Shown: piece after piece, positions 14,619-23,750 of the stretch
Layout of the letters: each line of letters opens with the position of its first letter
How positions within the stretch are numbered: position 1 is the stretch's first letter
Assembly (NCBI GenBank): GCA_022792885.1
Contig: JAAWBX010000030.1
Location: 1 to 34,392, forward strand
From: Lachnospiraceae bacterium
GTDB taxonomy: Bacteria > Bacillota > Clostridia > Lachnospirales > Lachnospiraceae
DNA length: 34,392 bases
Reading direction: 5' to 3'
Position numbers and translations under genes: made by a program
The notes under the pieces: generated by a model
Seen by the model: the letters and a program-made list of their open reading frames with translations, nothing else
Database searches by the model: none
What the model was told of the DNA's origin: nothing

Positions 14619-16310
14619 ATGAAAATCGTAATCACAGGCGGCGTCGCCGGAGGCGCTACCGCGGCGGCCAGAATCCGCCGGCTGGACGAACAGGCAAAAA
14701 TCACGGTATTTGAACGTTCGGGCTTTATCTCTTACGCAAACTGCGGCCTTCCCTATTATATCGGCGACGTGATCACGGATGCGGACGATCTGACGCTTCA
14801 GACACCGGAAGGATTCTTCTCCCGCTTCCGCATTGATATGAAAGTCCGCCACGAAGTCACGGCCATCCATCCCGAAAGAAAAACGGTCTCCGTCAGGAAT
14901 CTGGAAACCGGCCAAGAATTTGAGGAGAGCTACGACAAGCTCCTCCTCTCTCCCGGCGCCAGGCCCACGACCCCCTCGCTTCCCGGCACGGATCTGAAAC
15001 AACTTTTCACGCTCCGCACCGTGGAAGATACCCTGCGGATCAAGGACTACATAAACACACACCGCCCCAAAACCGCCGTCCTGGCGGGCGGCGGTTTTAT
15101 CGGCCTTGAACTGGCGGAAAATCTGCAGGAACTCGGTATGGATGTCACCATCATCCAGCGCCCCAGACAGTTGATGAATCCTTTCGATGCCGACATGGCG
15201 GCATTCATCCACGCAAGCATGCGCCGGCATGGCGTCAAACTTGCCCTGGGACATACGGTGGAAGGCTTTGAAGAGGCGGACGGCCGCGTAAAAGTATTGC
15301 TGAAAGACGAAGAACCGCTCCACGCCGACCTGGTGGTGCTGGCCATCGGCGTCACCCCGGATACTCACCTCGCCAAAAATGCGGGACTCGAGCTCGGGAT
15401 CCGGGACAGTATCCTTGTCAACGAGCGGATGGAAACTTCCGTTCCGGACATCTACGCCGTGGGCGACGCGATACAGGTAAAGCACTATGTCACCGGGCAC
15501 GACGCCCTGATCTCCCTGGCCGGCCCCGCCAACAAACAGGGACGTATCGCGGCCGACAACATCTGCGGCGGCGACAGCCGTTACCGCGGTTCTCTGGGGA
15601 CTTCCGTCATCAAAGTCTTTGACATGACCGCCGCCGTCACCGGTATCAACGAAACGGCCGCCAAAAAGGCGGGGCTGGACATTGAAAAAGTCGTTCTTTC
15701 CCCGATGAGCCACGCGGGCTATTACCCCGGCGGCAAAGCCATGACCATGAAAGTCATCTTTGAAAAAAAGACGTTCCGTCTGCTGGGCGCCCAGATCGTG
15801 GGCTATGAAGGCGTCGACAAGCGAATCGACGTGCTGGCCGCCGCCATCTGCGCGGGAATGACGGCCATTCAGTTGAAAGACCTCGACCTCGCCTACGCGC
15901 CCCCCTATTCCTCCGCCAAAGACCCGGTAAACATGGCGGGCTTTATGGCGGAAAACATCGCCCGCGGCGTTCTAAAGCAATTCCATCCGGAGGACGTAAA
16001 CGGCCTGCCCCGCGACGGCAGCGTCACCCTGCTGGACGTGCGGACGAAAGAAGAATACCGCCTCGGGCACATAGACGGCTTCCGAAACATCCCCGTGGAC
16101 GAACTGCGTGAGCGAATGAACGAAATCGAACAGGAAAAACCGGTCTATCTCATCTGTCAAAGCGGCCTGCGCAGCTATATCGCCGCCCGGATCCTGGCCG
16201 GACGGGGATTTGAAACCTATAATTTCTCCGGCGGTTTCCGTTTCTACGACGCGGTGACGAACGACAAATGCCTGATCGAATCCGTCACCATGTGCGGTAT
16301 GGACCGATAA
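14619..16310 (+). CDS. CoA-disulfide reductase-type flavoprotein with C-terminal rhodanese domain
   Basis: A 563-residue FAD/NAD(P)H-dependent oxidoreductase. The N-terminal FAD site is VITGGVAGGATAAARIRR, and the single redox Cys42 lies in SYANCGLPYYIG, the mark of the CoA-disulfide reductase/NADH oxidase group. The NAD(P)H site is VLAGGGFIGLELAENL and the second FAD motif IYAVGDAI. A dimerisation domain follows (about 325-445). The C-terminal rhodanese domain (about 465-555) has LLDVRTKEEYRLGHIDGFRNIP and the active-site loop CQSGLR with Cys513. Fusions of this kind reduce CoA disulfide or persulfide and handle sulfane sulfur. The AAAGGTGG ribosome binding site precedes the ATG. It ends at a shared terminator facing the Crp/Fnr gene. 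Confidence 0.95.
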   Translation: MKIVITGGVAGGATAAARIRRLDEQAKITVFERSGFISYANCGLPYYIGDVITDADDLTLQTPEGFFSRFRIDMKVRHEVTAIHPERKTVSVRNLETGQEFEESYDKLLLSPGARPTTPSLPGTDLKQLFTLRTVEDTLRIKDYINTHRPKTAVLAGGGFIGLELAENLQELGMDVTIIQRPRQLMNPFDADMAAFIHASMRRHGVKLALGHTVEGFEEADGRVKVLLKDEEPLHADLVVLAIGVTPDTHLAKNAGLELGIRDSILVNERMETSVPDIYAVGDAIQVKHYVTGHDALISLAGPANKQGRIAADNICGGDSRYRGSLGTSVIKVFDMTAAVTGINETAAKKAGLDIEKVVLSPMSHAGYYPGGKAMTMKVIFEKKTFRLLGAQIVGYEGVDKRIDVLAAAICAGMTAIQLKDLDLAYAPPYSSAKDPVNMAGFMAENIARGVLKQFHPEDVNGLPRDGSVTLLDVRTKEEYRLGHIDGFRNIPVDELRERMNEIEQEKPVYLICQSGLRSYIAARILAGRGFETYNFSGGFRFYDAVTNDKCLIESVTMCGMDR

Positions 16311-16317
16311 ACGGCAA

Positions 16318-16358
16318 AACGGCCTCCCGTTCCGCTTAAAACGGAACGGGAGGCCGTT
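16318..16358. terminator. bidirectional terminator between flavoprotein and Crp/Fnr genes
   Basis: A perfect 17-bp stem (16318-16334 with 16342-16358), core GGCCTCCCGTTCCG/CGGAACGGGAGGCC, around a CTTAAAA loop. It fills nearly all of the 49 bases between two convergent genes, so it probably serves both. The T-tracts are short. Confidence 0.85.
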
Positions 16359-16359
16359 C

Positions 16360-17019
16360 TTATCCGCCATTTAACGCTTCCAGCTTCCTTTCATCCAAAA
16401 TCTCAATACCGCCGCGTTTTAATTTTACCATATTTTCACCCTGAAAATAGCGAAGCATCCGGGTAATGACCTCCCTGTGAGTCCCCAGATGATTGGCGAC
16501 GGTCTCGTGAGTGATCTTCAGCTGCCTCGTACCTTCGATCGAAGCCTCCTCCAGAAGAAACGCGGCAACCCGCTTATCCAGGCTCTTCCACATGATCTGT
16601 TCGATCAGCCACATAACCTCGGAAAATCTGGACGCCATAATCTCGTTGGTATAATTCGCCACAGGAGCGGATTCTTCCATGATCTTCTTATAAATATCCG
16701 CGGGGATAATCCATAGATCCGTGTCCGTCTCCGCCTCGACGGTAATATCAAACTGAATCGAACGCATCACGCAGGAAGCGGAAAACAGACACAGATCCCG
16801 CTCAAACAGACGGTAAATGGTGATCTCCCGCCCCTCCTCCGACAAAATATAGGCCCTGAGCCGGCCGGATCGCACCAATAAAAGGCCGGTGCAATCCATA
16901 CCCGCGTTGTGGATCAGCGCCCCTTTTCTTACGGTGCGGCTGAGAACGCCGCCCGAAATCCGATTCTGCTGAACCGCCGTCAGCTTATTCCACACAGGAA
17001 AATACTCTGCAAATTCCAT
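16360..17019 (-). CDS. Crp/Fnr family transcriptional regulator
   Basis: A 219-residue regulator. An N-terminal cyclic-nucleotide-binding-type beta-roll spans about 20-130 (GALIHNAGMDCTGLLLVRSGRLRAYILSEEGREITIYRLF), then the dimer helix, then a Crp-type winged helix with recognition region ETVANHLGTHREVITRMLRYF. There is no N-terminal Cys cluster of the FNR iron-sulfur type, though three Cys (DCTG and LCLFSASC) sit in the sensor domain. The effector is unknown. It starts 8 bases after the chemoreceptor stop, on the same strand, so the two share a transcript. It converges on the flavoprotein gene. Regulation of the SDR/flavoprotein operon is possible but unproven. Confidence 0.93.
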   Translation of the reverse strand: MEFAEYFPVWNKLTAVQQNRISGGVLSRTVRKGALIHNAGMDCTGLLLVRSGRLRAYILSEEGREITIYRLFERDLCLFSASCVMRSIQFDITVEAETDTDLWIIPADIYKKIMEESAPVANYTNEIMASRFSEVMWLIEQIMWKSLDKRVAAFLLEEASIEGTRQLKITHETVANHLGTHREVITRMLRYFQGENMVKLKRGGIEILDERKLEALNGG

Positions 17020-17027
17020 GCTTCCTC

Positions 17028-18821
17028 TTAGTATTTATCCGTATTCACACCACCGGCAACCACCTCTCTATCACGAGTATGCGTAACGGGCAATGCCGAG
17101 CGGGTACTGCCGTCCGTACGGCGGAGATTAAAACGTCCAACCAGACTTTTTATTGTAGAGGCTTGACTGGCAAGTTCTTCGCTTGCCGCCGCAGACTCTT
17201 CACTCGTCGCAGAGTTTGTCTGAACCACGGAAGAAAGCTGGTCAATGCTTTCGGTCACTTGTTTAATGGAAACCGTTTGAACCTTAACGCCATCCGTAAC
17301 CACATCCACACGATTCACAACCTCGTCGGTTAATCCTTTACACTCAATCAAAGCCTGCGTAACCTGCTTGGCAACATCGCTCCCATCCTGAACCGAGCTG
17401 ATAGCATCATCGATTAACTCTTTCGTCGCCTTGGCTGATTCATCCGATTTAGCCGCCAGGCTGCGCACCTCATCCGCCACTACCGCAAAACCTTTTCCGG
17501 CGTTACCGGCGCGGGCAGCTTCAACTGCAGCGTTCAGCGCCAGGATATTCGTCTGGAACGCAATATCCTCGATCGTCTTGATGATTTTGGTCATTTCTTG
17601 AGAAGAAAGCGCAATTTTGTTCATCGCCTGGTTCAAAACATCTACCTGTTGGTTCATTTTTTCTACTTGCGCACCTGCTGCCTGAACACTGGTTTTTGCA
17701 TCGCGGGCAGCCTGATCGGTCTGCTGCGACGCTTCGGAAATTTCCGTAACGGTCCCTGTCAATTCCTGAAGTGTGCTGGCCTGCTCGGTCGCGCCCTGAG
17801 CCAACGACTGCGCGCCGGTTGACACTTGATCCGCACCGGCGGAAACCTGATCGGTACCCTGCGCGATCTGCAAGAGCGCATCACTGAGCTGATGATTGAT
17901 GCCCCTGATAGATTCGATGATGGTTTCCAGCGCGCCGACATACATAGACGTGTCCTTGCTATGCACATCAAAATTCCCTTCCGCCATCTCCTTGAGCAGA
18001 TATGCTTCGTCCTGAATGACGCCGGAAAGAATCGCTTGGCTGCTGCGCAGGGCATCGCACATCACCCCCAATTCGTTCCCGCTCTGGTAGTCAACGGGAA
18101 TGTCCAGTTTTCCCTGTGAGAATCCGACCAGAGCATTTTGAACCTGAGCAACGGGAACGGTGATTGTTTTAATAATCATAAGCCCCAATGCAATGACTGC
18201 AATCGTAGCGATAGCCGTGGCAGCGGCAACAACAGCAATGATAACGATGACCTTAAATTCAATACGCCCGCGTTCGTCAGCCATAGCCTGAACCAAATAA
18301 TTATCCAAAGCCGTTGCGGCCGCGGCCATCTGCTCCTGGTCAGGCGTATCCGTTTCATAGATAAACTGAATGCCCTTCTGGAGATACGATTCATCGCCGG
18401 TCTGGGCATACTGGCGATACCACTCAATAAGCTGCGGATTTGTATCGGCCCAACTGGTCGTTACCGCAATATACTCATCCAACTTACTGCGTTCCAGCTG
18501 GGACGGAAAATGCTCCTTCAGCAATTCCATATTGGCAAACAGGTTTTCCTGTGCTTTTTCCGCAGCTTGAAGCAGCCCTTCGTTCGCCTCAGAACTCGGG
18601 ACAAGATAGGAGTCGCGGATGTTCCGTCCGGTCAGCAATGAATTGACCCGGCAATATAAAATATACTGATTCGCCTCGGCATCCTCATTAAGCAGCTCAT
18701 CATAGTTGCTCTTAATATTGAGCATCATGAACAGACTGATAACAATCAGCAGCAGGGAAACTCCGATGGTAATACCATAACCAAGCAGCAAACTTTTTTT
18801 CACTTTCATGTTTTTTAACAT
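17028..18821 (-). CDS. methyl-accepting chemotaxis protein
   Basis: A 597-residue chemoreceptor. A first transmembrane helix (about 7-32, [25 protein letters not shown]) is followed by an extracellular four-helix-bundle-like sensor domain (about 33-190), then a second helix (about 192-220, [22 protein letters not shown]), a HAMP region, and a long cytoplasmic coiled coil. The signalling tip reads [34 protein letters not shown]. The C-terminus (GGVNTDKY) lacks a CheR/CheB pentapeptide tether. The ligand is unknown. The ATG at 18821 follows GGAGGA by 9 bases; an in-frame TTG upstream is less likely. No chemotaxis or flagellar genes are nearby. The Crp/Fnr gene lies 8 bases downstream. Confidence 0.95.
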   Translation of the reverse strand: MLKNMKVKKSLLLGYGITIGVSLLLIVISLFMMLNIKSNYDELLNEDAEANQYILYCRVNSLLTGRNIRDSYLVPSSEANEGLLQAAEKAQENLFANMELLKEHFPSQLERSKLDEYIAVTTSWADTNPQLIEWYRQYAQTGDESYLQKGIQFIYETDTPDQEQMAAAATALDNYLVQAMADERGRIEFKVIVIIAVVAAATAIATIAVIALGLMIIKTITVPVAQVQNALVGFSQGKLDIPVDYQSGNELGVMCDALRSSQAILSGVIQDEAYLLKEMAEGNFDVHSKDTSMYVGALETIIESIRGINHQLSDALLQIAQGTDQVSAGADQVSTGAQSLAQGATEQASTLQELTGTVTEISEASQQTDQAARDAKTSVQAAGAQVEKMNQQVDVLNQAMNKIALSSQEMTKIIKTIEDIAFQTNILALNAAVEAARAGNAGKGFAVVADEVRSLAAKSDESAKATKELIDDAISSVQDGSDVAKQVTQALIECKGLTDEVVNRVDVVTDGVKVQTVSIKQVTESIDQLSSVVQTNSATSEESAAASEELASQASTIKSLVGRFNLRRTDGSTRSALPVTHTRDREVVAGGVNTDKY

Positions 18822-19286
18822 GATATTTTTTCCTCCATACATTCGCAAATTAAATATTTAATTTTTTGTCATAATGAATCGCAGTGCCATTTCTTCAAAA
18901 AACAAGATGCGTTTCCGCCTCCATCCCCCCTCGCAGCAGACTGTAATTCCAAAACGTCTCGCCATATGTATCGTTAAGCAACTTGAAACCGGAGATATGC
19001 CTTTTATTTTTTAATAACAAAAATGGACAGACTCTGTCTGTCTTCCGTATATTGCGCTGAATCATATTTGGCAAGCCCTCTTTGTACTTTAGCTATATGA
19101 GCATATCATGCATTCCTGCTTCTGTAAATAGCCGTCCTCCGTTTTTTAAACAAAATTTTCGAAATCAGAAAAACGGCAAACCACGCCGGCGTTAACGCAT
19201 ACCAGCCACAGAGCGGAAAATCCCTGCCGGGATTTCCACTCTGTTTGCCTTCGGAAATTATTTAAGACGTCCTCACAGACCGGCCT
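18822..19286. other. 465-base intergenic region without a supported gene
   Basis: This AT-rich stretch separates the chemoreceptor start from the rubrerythrin stop. I see no open frame of interest. It should hold the chemoreceptor promoter near 18860-18920, but only weak boxes are visible (TTGAAG with TTATGA, 18 bases apart, minus strand). It also carries a perfect dyad, GACAGAC-TCT-GTCTGTC (19026-19042), and a longer imperfect hairpin at 19209-19243. Confidence 0.6.
19209..19243. repeat. imperfect hairpin downstream of rubrerythrin
   Basis: CAGAG...GGAAAATCCC (19209-19224) pairs with GGGATTTCC...CTCTG around a TGCC loop, with one bulge and one mismatch. It lies 44 bases past the rubrerythrin stop, where a terminator would be expected, but no T-run follows on the minus strand. 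Confidence 0.45.
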
Positions 19287-19886
19287 TTAATACACGCCGT
19301 TTCCAAAAGGGGCCAGGCAGGCCCGGACAAAATACCCCTGGCTGTGTTCGCACACCGGACATTGTTTGGGCGCTTCCTTGCCCTCGTAAACAAAACCGCA
19401 GTTTAAACAGATCCACTTCTCCTCCTGATCGGAACAATAAAGTTTGTTCTGTTCCCACAGCTCCGCAAAACGGGCAAACCTCTTCGCATGGGTTTCCTCC
19501 ACCTTGCCGATCTCATGAAAAACACGGCCGATTCGGGTAAAACCCTCTTCCAGCGCTTTATCCCCGAAAGCCCGGTACACCACGTCGTGTTCCTCTTTTT
19601 CATTGTGCTCGGCCGAACGCAGAAGCTGATAAACGTCTTCATAATTGTCTACCGGATAGCTCCCGTCGATCTCAATATTTTCCCCGTTGGCCTCCTTCAG
19701 GAACTTATAGAAAACCTCCGCGTGCTCCTTTTCCTGCTGCGCCGTATAATCGAACACTTTTTCGATCACATGATGATCCAGCTTTTTCGCCTGTCCCGCC
19801 GCCAAAGTATAACGGTTTCTCGCCTGACTTTCTCCCGCGAAAGCCCGCATCAGATTTTCTTTTGTTTGGCTGTTCTTCAAATCCAT
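19287..19886 (-). CDS. rbr: rubrerythrin
   Basis: A 199-residue non-haem iron peroxidase that reduces hydrogen peroxide in anaerobes. The ferritin-like four-helix domain has the diiron ligands in FAGESQARNRY, QQEKEHAEVFY, EHNEKEEHDVVY and VEETHAKRF. The C-terminal rubredoxin-like domain has two CxxC pairs, WICLNCGF and CPVCEH, for one Fe(SCys)4 centre. Length and order match classical rubrerythrin. The ATG at 19886 is preceded by AAGGCGG at a rather long spacing. It is divergent from the small membrane protein gene. It stands alone; no PerR-like site was identified by eye. Confidence 0.96.
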   Translation of the reverse strand: MDLKNSQTKENLMRAFAGESQARNRYTLAAGQAKKLDHHVIEKVFDYTAQQEKEHAEVFYKFLKEANGENIEIDGSYPVDNYEDVYQLLRSAEHNEKEEHDVVYRAFGDKALEEGFTRIGRVFHEIGKVEETHAKRFARFAELWEQNKLYCSDQEEKWICLNCGFVYEGKEAPKQCPVCEHSQGYFVRACLAPFGNGVY

Positions 19887-20020
19887 CGCATCTTTACCGC
19901 CTTCCGTTTTTTTCGCAGTATCAGTATGAACCGAAACGCCTGTTTTTATTCCATAGCCTTCCGTACCCGCGTCAGCTTAACGAAACGTATATTTTTCGCA
20001 CCTGCGGGCATACTGAGCGC

Positions 20021-20410
20021 ATGGAAAATAATTTTATCAAATGCGGTATGATCGGATGGGCCATGGAACTGTTTTTCAGCAGCATGGACGCCCTCACAAA
20101 ATCCTCGGACCGGCGCCTGATCGGAAGAACCTCCCTCCTCATGTTCCCGATCTACGGCGCGGCTTCCGTCATGAAGCCGCTGGCAAAAAAACTCTCAAGA
20201 AAAAACGTCCTGCTCCGGGGCGGCATCTACACCGGCCTGATCTACGCCGGCGAATACGCAAGCGGAAAATTCTTAAAAAAACGCGACATGTGTCCCTGGG
20301 ATTACAGCGACGCCAAATACAACATCGACGGCGTAATCCGCCTGGACTACGCGCCGGTCTGGTTCACCCTGGGGCTCGTGTTCGAAAAATGCCTCTGCCC
20401 GAAAAAATAA
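20021..20410 (+). CDS. small CmpB-type putative ABC-transporter permease-like membrane protein
   Basis: A 129-residue protein of the family annotated as putative ABC-transporter type IV (CmpB). Conserved blocks are visible: GRTSLLMFPIYGAASVM, RGGIYTGLIYAGEYASGKFLKK, CPWDYSDAKYNIDGVIRLDYAPVWFTLGLVFE. About three or four hydrophobic segments are predicted. The biochemical role of the family is unknown, and no ATPase partner is visible on the same strand. The start is uncertain: ATG 20021 has a poor ribosome binding site and 20048 is an alternative. Its stop touches the stop of the convergent ABC gene. Confidence 0.78.
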   Translation: MENNFIKCGMIGWAMELFFSSMDALTKSSDRRLIGRTSLLMFPIYGAASVMKPLAKKLSRKNVLLRGGIYTGLIYAGEYASGKFLKKRDMCPWDYSDAKYNIDGVIRLDYAPVWFTLGLVFEKCLCPKK

Positions 20411-21172
20411 TCACGCCCGATACGTCTCCCAAAATTTCCTCACATCCGTCGCCACCTCGATCAGATTCCGGGTAAGCTCCCGCTTCGGAGCGGCGAGAAT
20501 CTCCTCGGACGGGCCTTCCTCGATCACACGCCCTTCCTCCATCACCATCAGCCGCCCGCAAAGTTTCGCCGCCATGGCGATGTCGTGCGTGATCAGGAGG
20601 ACGCCGAAGTCTCCCCCCGCCGCCACCTCACCGATTACTTCCGCAATTTTTTCTTTCACGGCTTCATCCAGCATGGAGGTCGGCTCGTCCAGAATCAGAA
20701 AATCCGGCCGGAAGATCAACGCCCTGGCAATGCTGACCCGCTGCCTCTCCCCGCCGCTTAACTGGGAAGGCAGACGCCGCTCGTAAACGTCAAAGTCCAG
20801 ATGCACCAGGGATAAACTCTTCCTCACTTCCTCCCTGCAATCCTCATACCGTCCGCGCTCCCCGGAAAAAATAAGAGGCTCCGCCACGATCCGGCCAGCT
20901 TCCCAGGCAGGCGCCAGACACGCGTAAGGATCCTGCCCCACAAAACCGATCCGCCCCCGCCTCGTCACGACGCCGCGATCCGGTTTTAACAGACCCAGCA
21001 GCAATTTCGCGGTCGTGGTCTTTCCGCATCCGCTGCTGCCGATCAGCCCCAGCGTTTCGCCCTTTTTCAAAACCAGCGACACCCGATCCGCCGCTTTGAC
21101 CGATTTCCTTCGTCTTCCGCTCCCCGAAACAAATGTCTTCTCCAGCTTTTCCGCTGATAAAATCGCTTCCAC
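20411..21172 (-). CDS. peptide/nickel-type ABC transporter ATP-binding protein (OppF/NikE-like)
   Basis: A 253-residue ATPase, last gene of the importer operon. It has Walker A GSSGCGKTT, Q-loop GFVGQDPYACLAPAW, signature LSGGERQRVSIARAL, Walker B FLILDEPTS and switch His in LLITHDIAM. It is shorter than OppF (about 320 residues) and lacks the C-terminal oligopeptide HPY extension with its Cys cluster, which matches NikE-like proteins. Translation starts at GTG 21172, preceded by GGAGGTACGG. There is a 68-base gap from the preceding gene. It should pair with the ATPase encoded just upstream. Confidence 0.92.
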   Translation of the reverse strand: MEAILSAEKLEKTFVSGSGRRRKSVKAADRVSLVLKKGETLGLIGSSGCGKTTTAKLLLGLLKPDRGVVTRRGRIGFVGQDPYACLAPAWEAGRIVAEPLIFSGERGRYEDCREEVRKSLSLVHLDFDVYERRLPSQLSGGERQRVSIARALIFRPDFLILDEPTSMLDEAVKEKIAEVIGEVAAGGDFGVLLITHDIAMAAKLCGRLMVMEEGRVIEEGPSEEILAAPKRELTRNLIEVATDVRKFWETYRA

Positions 21173-21240
21173 CCGTACCTCCTCCGCCGTTTTATCGTAT
21201 TTTATCGCCTAACAAAAGCGCGCACGCACGAAACCGTACG

Positions 21241-21933
21241 CTACAGCGCGATCTGCCGGTCGCAGAAACTCTCTGCCAGCGCCCGGTCATGGCTGATAAA
21301 CAGGATCGTCATACCCTGTTTTTCCCGCAAATCCAGAATCGTTCCCAGCACCTGAGCCTGAATCAGAAGATCCAGCCCGGTTGTCGCCTCGTCCAGGATC
21401 AGCAGGCTCGGATGAAACAGAATCGCCAGCGCGATCGCCGCCCTCTGCTTCATACCTCCGGACAGTTCGTGCGGATACGCGTCCAGCGCCTTCCGGTCCA
21501 GCCGCACGCGGTCGAAAAGCGCCAGAAGCCTCTCCTCTTTCTCCCGTTTCCCGCCCTCGCAGCCGCAGGCATACATGGTTTCCATCAGCGTCTTCCGAAG
21601 CGTGTATACGGGATTAAAACCGCTCATCGAAGACTGAGGCACCAGCGCGATATCACGCCAGGTAAACGTCCGCCCCTTTGGCAGCGGACGATCCGTCGAA
21701 TAAGACAACGTTTTCCCGTTTAACGTGATCTCCCCCGACGCCTTCGCCTGATACGCTCCCAACATTTCCGTCAACGCCCACACTACGGTGCTTTTTCCCT
21801 TTCCCGAAGGGCCGTACAGACAGAGAATTTCCCTCTCCTTCATCGAAAAACTCAAATCCTTTATCACCGGCTTCTCCGCGCCCCGATAAGCGACCGTCAA
21901 GTCTTTCACTTCCAGGCATACATTTTCCGCCAT
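21241..21933 (-). CDS. peptide/nickel-type ABC transporter ATP-binding protein (OppD/NikD-like)
   Basis: A 230-residue ATPase with Walker A GPSGKGKST, Q-loop ALVPQSSMSGFNPVYTL, signature LSGGMKQRAAIALAI, Walker B LLILDEATTGLD and switch His FISHDRALAESF. The MSGFNPVYTL stretch is typical of the OppD/DppD/NikD group. At 230 residues it is near the lower end for the family and has no HPY extension. The ATG follows GGAGGTAGGTGTGAG. It begins 7 bases after the permease stop. Confidence 0.92.
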   Translation of the reverse strand: MAENVCLEVKDLTVAYRGAEKPVIKDLSFSMKEREILCLYGPSGKGKSTVVWALTEMLGAYQAKASGEITLNGKTLSYSTDRPLPKGRTFTWRDIALVPQSSMSGFNPVYTLRKTLMETMYACGCEGGKREKEERLLALFDRVRLDRKALDAYPHELSGGMKQRAAIALAILFHPSLLILDEATTGLDLLIQAQVLGTILDLREKQGMTILFISHDRALAESFCDRQIAL

Positions 21934-21940
21934 CTCACAC

Positions 21941-22774
21941 CTACCTCCGCACCAGCCTCTTATCCATCCATTCCTCCGCGCCGTAGGAAATCAGCATCAG
22001 CGCGCAGGAAACCAGCACGATGCAAAGCCCCGGCGGAACGATCCACCAGACCCAGGCCCCCGTGAGCAGCGCGTTTTTTGCCTGGGCGTAATAGATCATG
22101 CTTCCCCAGCTTTTTTGAACCGTGCTGCCGAGCCCCAGGAAACTTAAGGAGGACTCCGACAGGATCCCGGACTTCACCCGCAGAACTCCCTGATACAGGA
22201 TCCAGGGCAGCAGTTCCTTTACCACATGGCGCCTGAGCAGATAAAAATCCGACGCGCCCATGGCTTTTACGGTCTGAATATAATCCTTTTCGCGGACGGC
22301 CAGCGTCTGCGTCCGCACCACGCGGGCCGTCCCCGCCCAGGACATTGCGCCCAGGATCAGGGCCATGCCGACGACACCCGGCCTGGCAAACGCGCTCAGA
22401 AGGATCACGGCCGGAATAAACGGAACGGTCAGGAAAAACGCCGTGACCTTTGTCACAAACCGGTCGACCCGTCCCCCGTACCACCCCGCCAGCATCCCGG
22501 CCGACACGCCGATCGTCAGCGAAACCGCCGCCGACAAAAAACCGGTCGCCAGAGAAGTCCCGGCGCCGTAAAGAAGTTCGCTGAAAATATCCTGCCCGAT
22601 ATCATTGGTACCCAGTATATGTCCCGCGCCGGGCGGAAGATAAGCCTCCGCCACGCTGGTCCAGGGATCATACGGCGCCAGAACCGGGGCCAGAAGCGCA
22701 AAAAACACCGTCAACGCCGTCAACGCCAGGCCGATCCTCCCCATCAAACGCCCCGTCGTCCTGCGATCACCCAC
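21941..22774 (-). CDS. peptide/nickel-type ABC transporter permease (DppC/NikC-like)
   Basis: A 277-residue permease with five or six transmembrane helices. The periplasmic-side block LAPYDPWTSVAEAYLPPGAGHILGTNDIGQDIFSELLYG is the DppC/OppC hallmark. The coupling loop is YIQTVKAMGASDFYLLRRHVVKELLPWILYQ, and SSLSFLGLGSTVQKSWGSMI follows. I chose the GTG at 22774, which has GGAGG 6 bases upstream and overlaps the preceding permease gene by 8 bases; an ATG extension of 14 residues is less likely. Confidence 0.92.
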   Translation of the reverse strand: MGDRRTTGRLMGRIGLALTALTVFFALLAPVLAPYDPWTSVAEAYLPPGAGHILGTNDIGQDIFSELLYGAGTSLATGFLSAAVSLTIGVSAGMLAGWYGGRVDRFVTKVTAFFLTVPFIPAVILLSAFARPGVVGMALILGAMSWAGTARVVRTQTLAVREKDYIQTVKAMGASDFYLLRRHVVKELLPWILYQGVLRVKSGILSESSLSFLGLGSTVQKSWGSMIYYAQAKNALLTGAWVWWIVPPGLCIVLVSCALMLISYGAEEWMDKRLVRR

Positions 22775-23732
22775 GGCCCACCTCCATTCTCGGATCGAGC
22801 CGACTATAAAGCACATCCGCCAGAAACAGTGCGGCCACCGTCAGAACCGAGGACAGTAAAAACGTATACTGCATCAGGGGATAATCCCTGGCCATCACCG
22901 CCTCCCGCATCAGCGTCCCCAGACCCGGGTAAGAAAATACCGTCTCAATCACGACGGAACCGCTCAACAGATAACCGATGTCCATCATAAACAGGGTGAA
23001 CACCGGGATCAGCGTATTCCGAATCACATAACAAAAAACAACCCGTTTCCCGGAAATCCCCCGCAGACGGGCCATTTTTACATAATCTTCCTCCAGGATC
23101 TTAAGCGTAGCGTAACGGGATGTCGTAAAAAACGACATCAAAGAGGCGAGTACCAGCGTTACCAGCGGCAAAAACAGGTGGCGGCAGGTATCCAGGATCT
23201 TCGCAATCCCCGTATAAGCCCCCCACATGGAATACGCGCCGTAGATCGGAAACCATTTCAAACGCACGCCGAAAACGGCCAGAAGCAGGACCGCGATCCA
23301 GAACGGCGGCATGGAGCTGATCACCGTCGTAGTCAGAAGCACCGGCATATCCCGCTTTTTCTTCCGCCCGAAAGCCGACCAGGCCCCCAGCCCCGTGCCG
23401 ATCACCGCGGACAGCACCATGCCGCTCCCGGCCAGAAGAAGCGTCCACCCGGCGCGGGAAGCAATCAGGGACGCGATCGGCTGACGTTTGACGTAGGAGT
23501 CCCCCCACCGAAACGTAAAAAGATCCTTCAGGTAAGAAACAAACTGAACCGGCAGCGGATCATTCAGATGATACGCCTCCAGAATCCCCATCTTCTCCGC
23601 CGCCGTCAGATCCCCCGGATTCTCCCCCGCCAAAGATTTCAGGGGCGATCCCGGCATCATCCGGGGCAGGAAGAAATTCATAACGACAATCACGGCCAGA
23701 ATAATCAGATAATGCACCAGCCTCTTCCTCAT
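22767..23732 (-). CDS. peptide/nickel-type ABC transporter permease (DppB/NikB-like)
   Basis: A 321-residue permease with six predicted transmembrane helices. It begins MRKRLVHYLIILAVIVVMNFFLPRMMPGSP, has DPLPVQFVSYLKDLFTFRWGDSY, and the coupling loop YVKMARLRGISGKRVVFCYVIRNTLIPV, all typical of DppB/NikB. It pairs with the C-type permease encoded next. ATG 23732 follows GAGGGGGG. It starts 18 bases after the binding-protein stop. Confidence 0.93.
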   Translation of the reverse strand: MRKRLVHYLIILAVIVVMNFFLPRMMPGSPLKSLAGENPGDLTAAEKMGILEAYHLNDPLPVQFVSYLKDLFTFRWGDSYVKRQPIASLIASRAGWTLLLAGSGMVLSAVIGTGLGAWSAFGRKKKRDMPVLLTTTVISSMPPFWIAVLLLAVFGVRLKWFPIYGAYSMWGAYTGIAKILDTCRHLFLPLVTLVLASLMSFFTTSRYATLKILEEDYVKMARLRGISGKRVVFCYVIRNTLIPVFTLFMMDIGYLLSGSVVIETVFSYPGLGTLMREAVMARDYPLMQYTFLLSSVLTVAALFLADVLYSRLDPRMEVGRG

Positions 23733-23750
23733 AAACGCCCCCCTCAAAAA

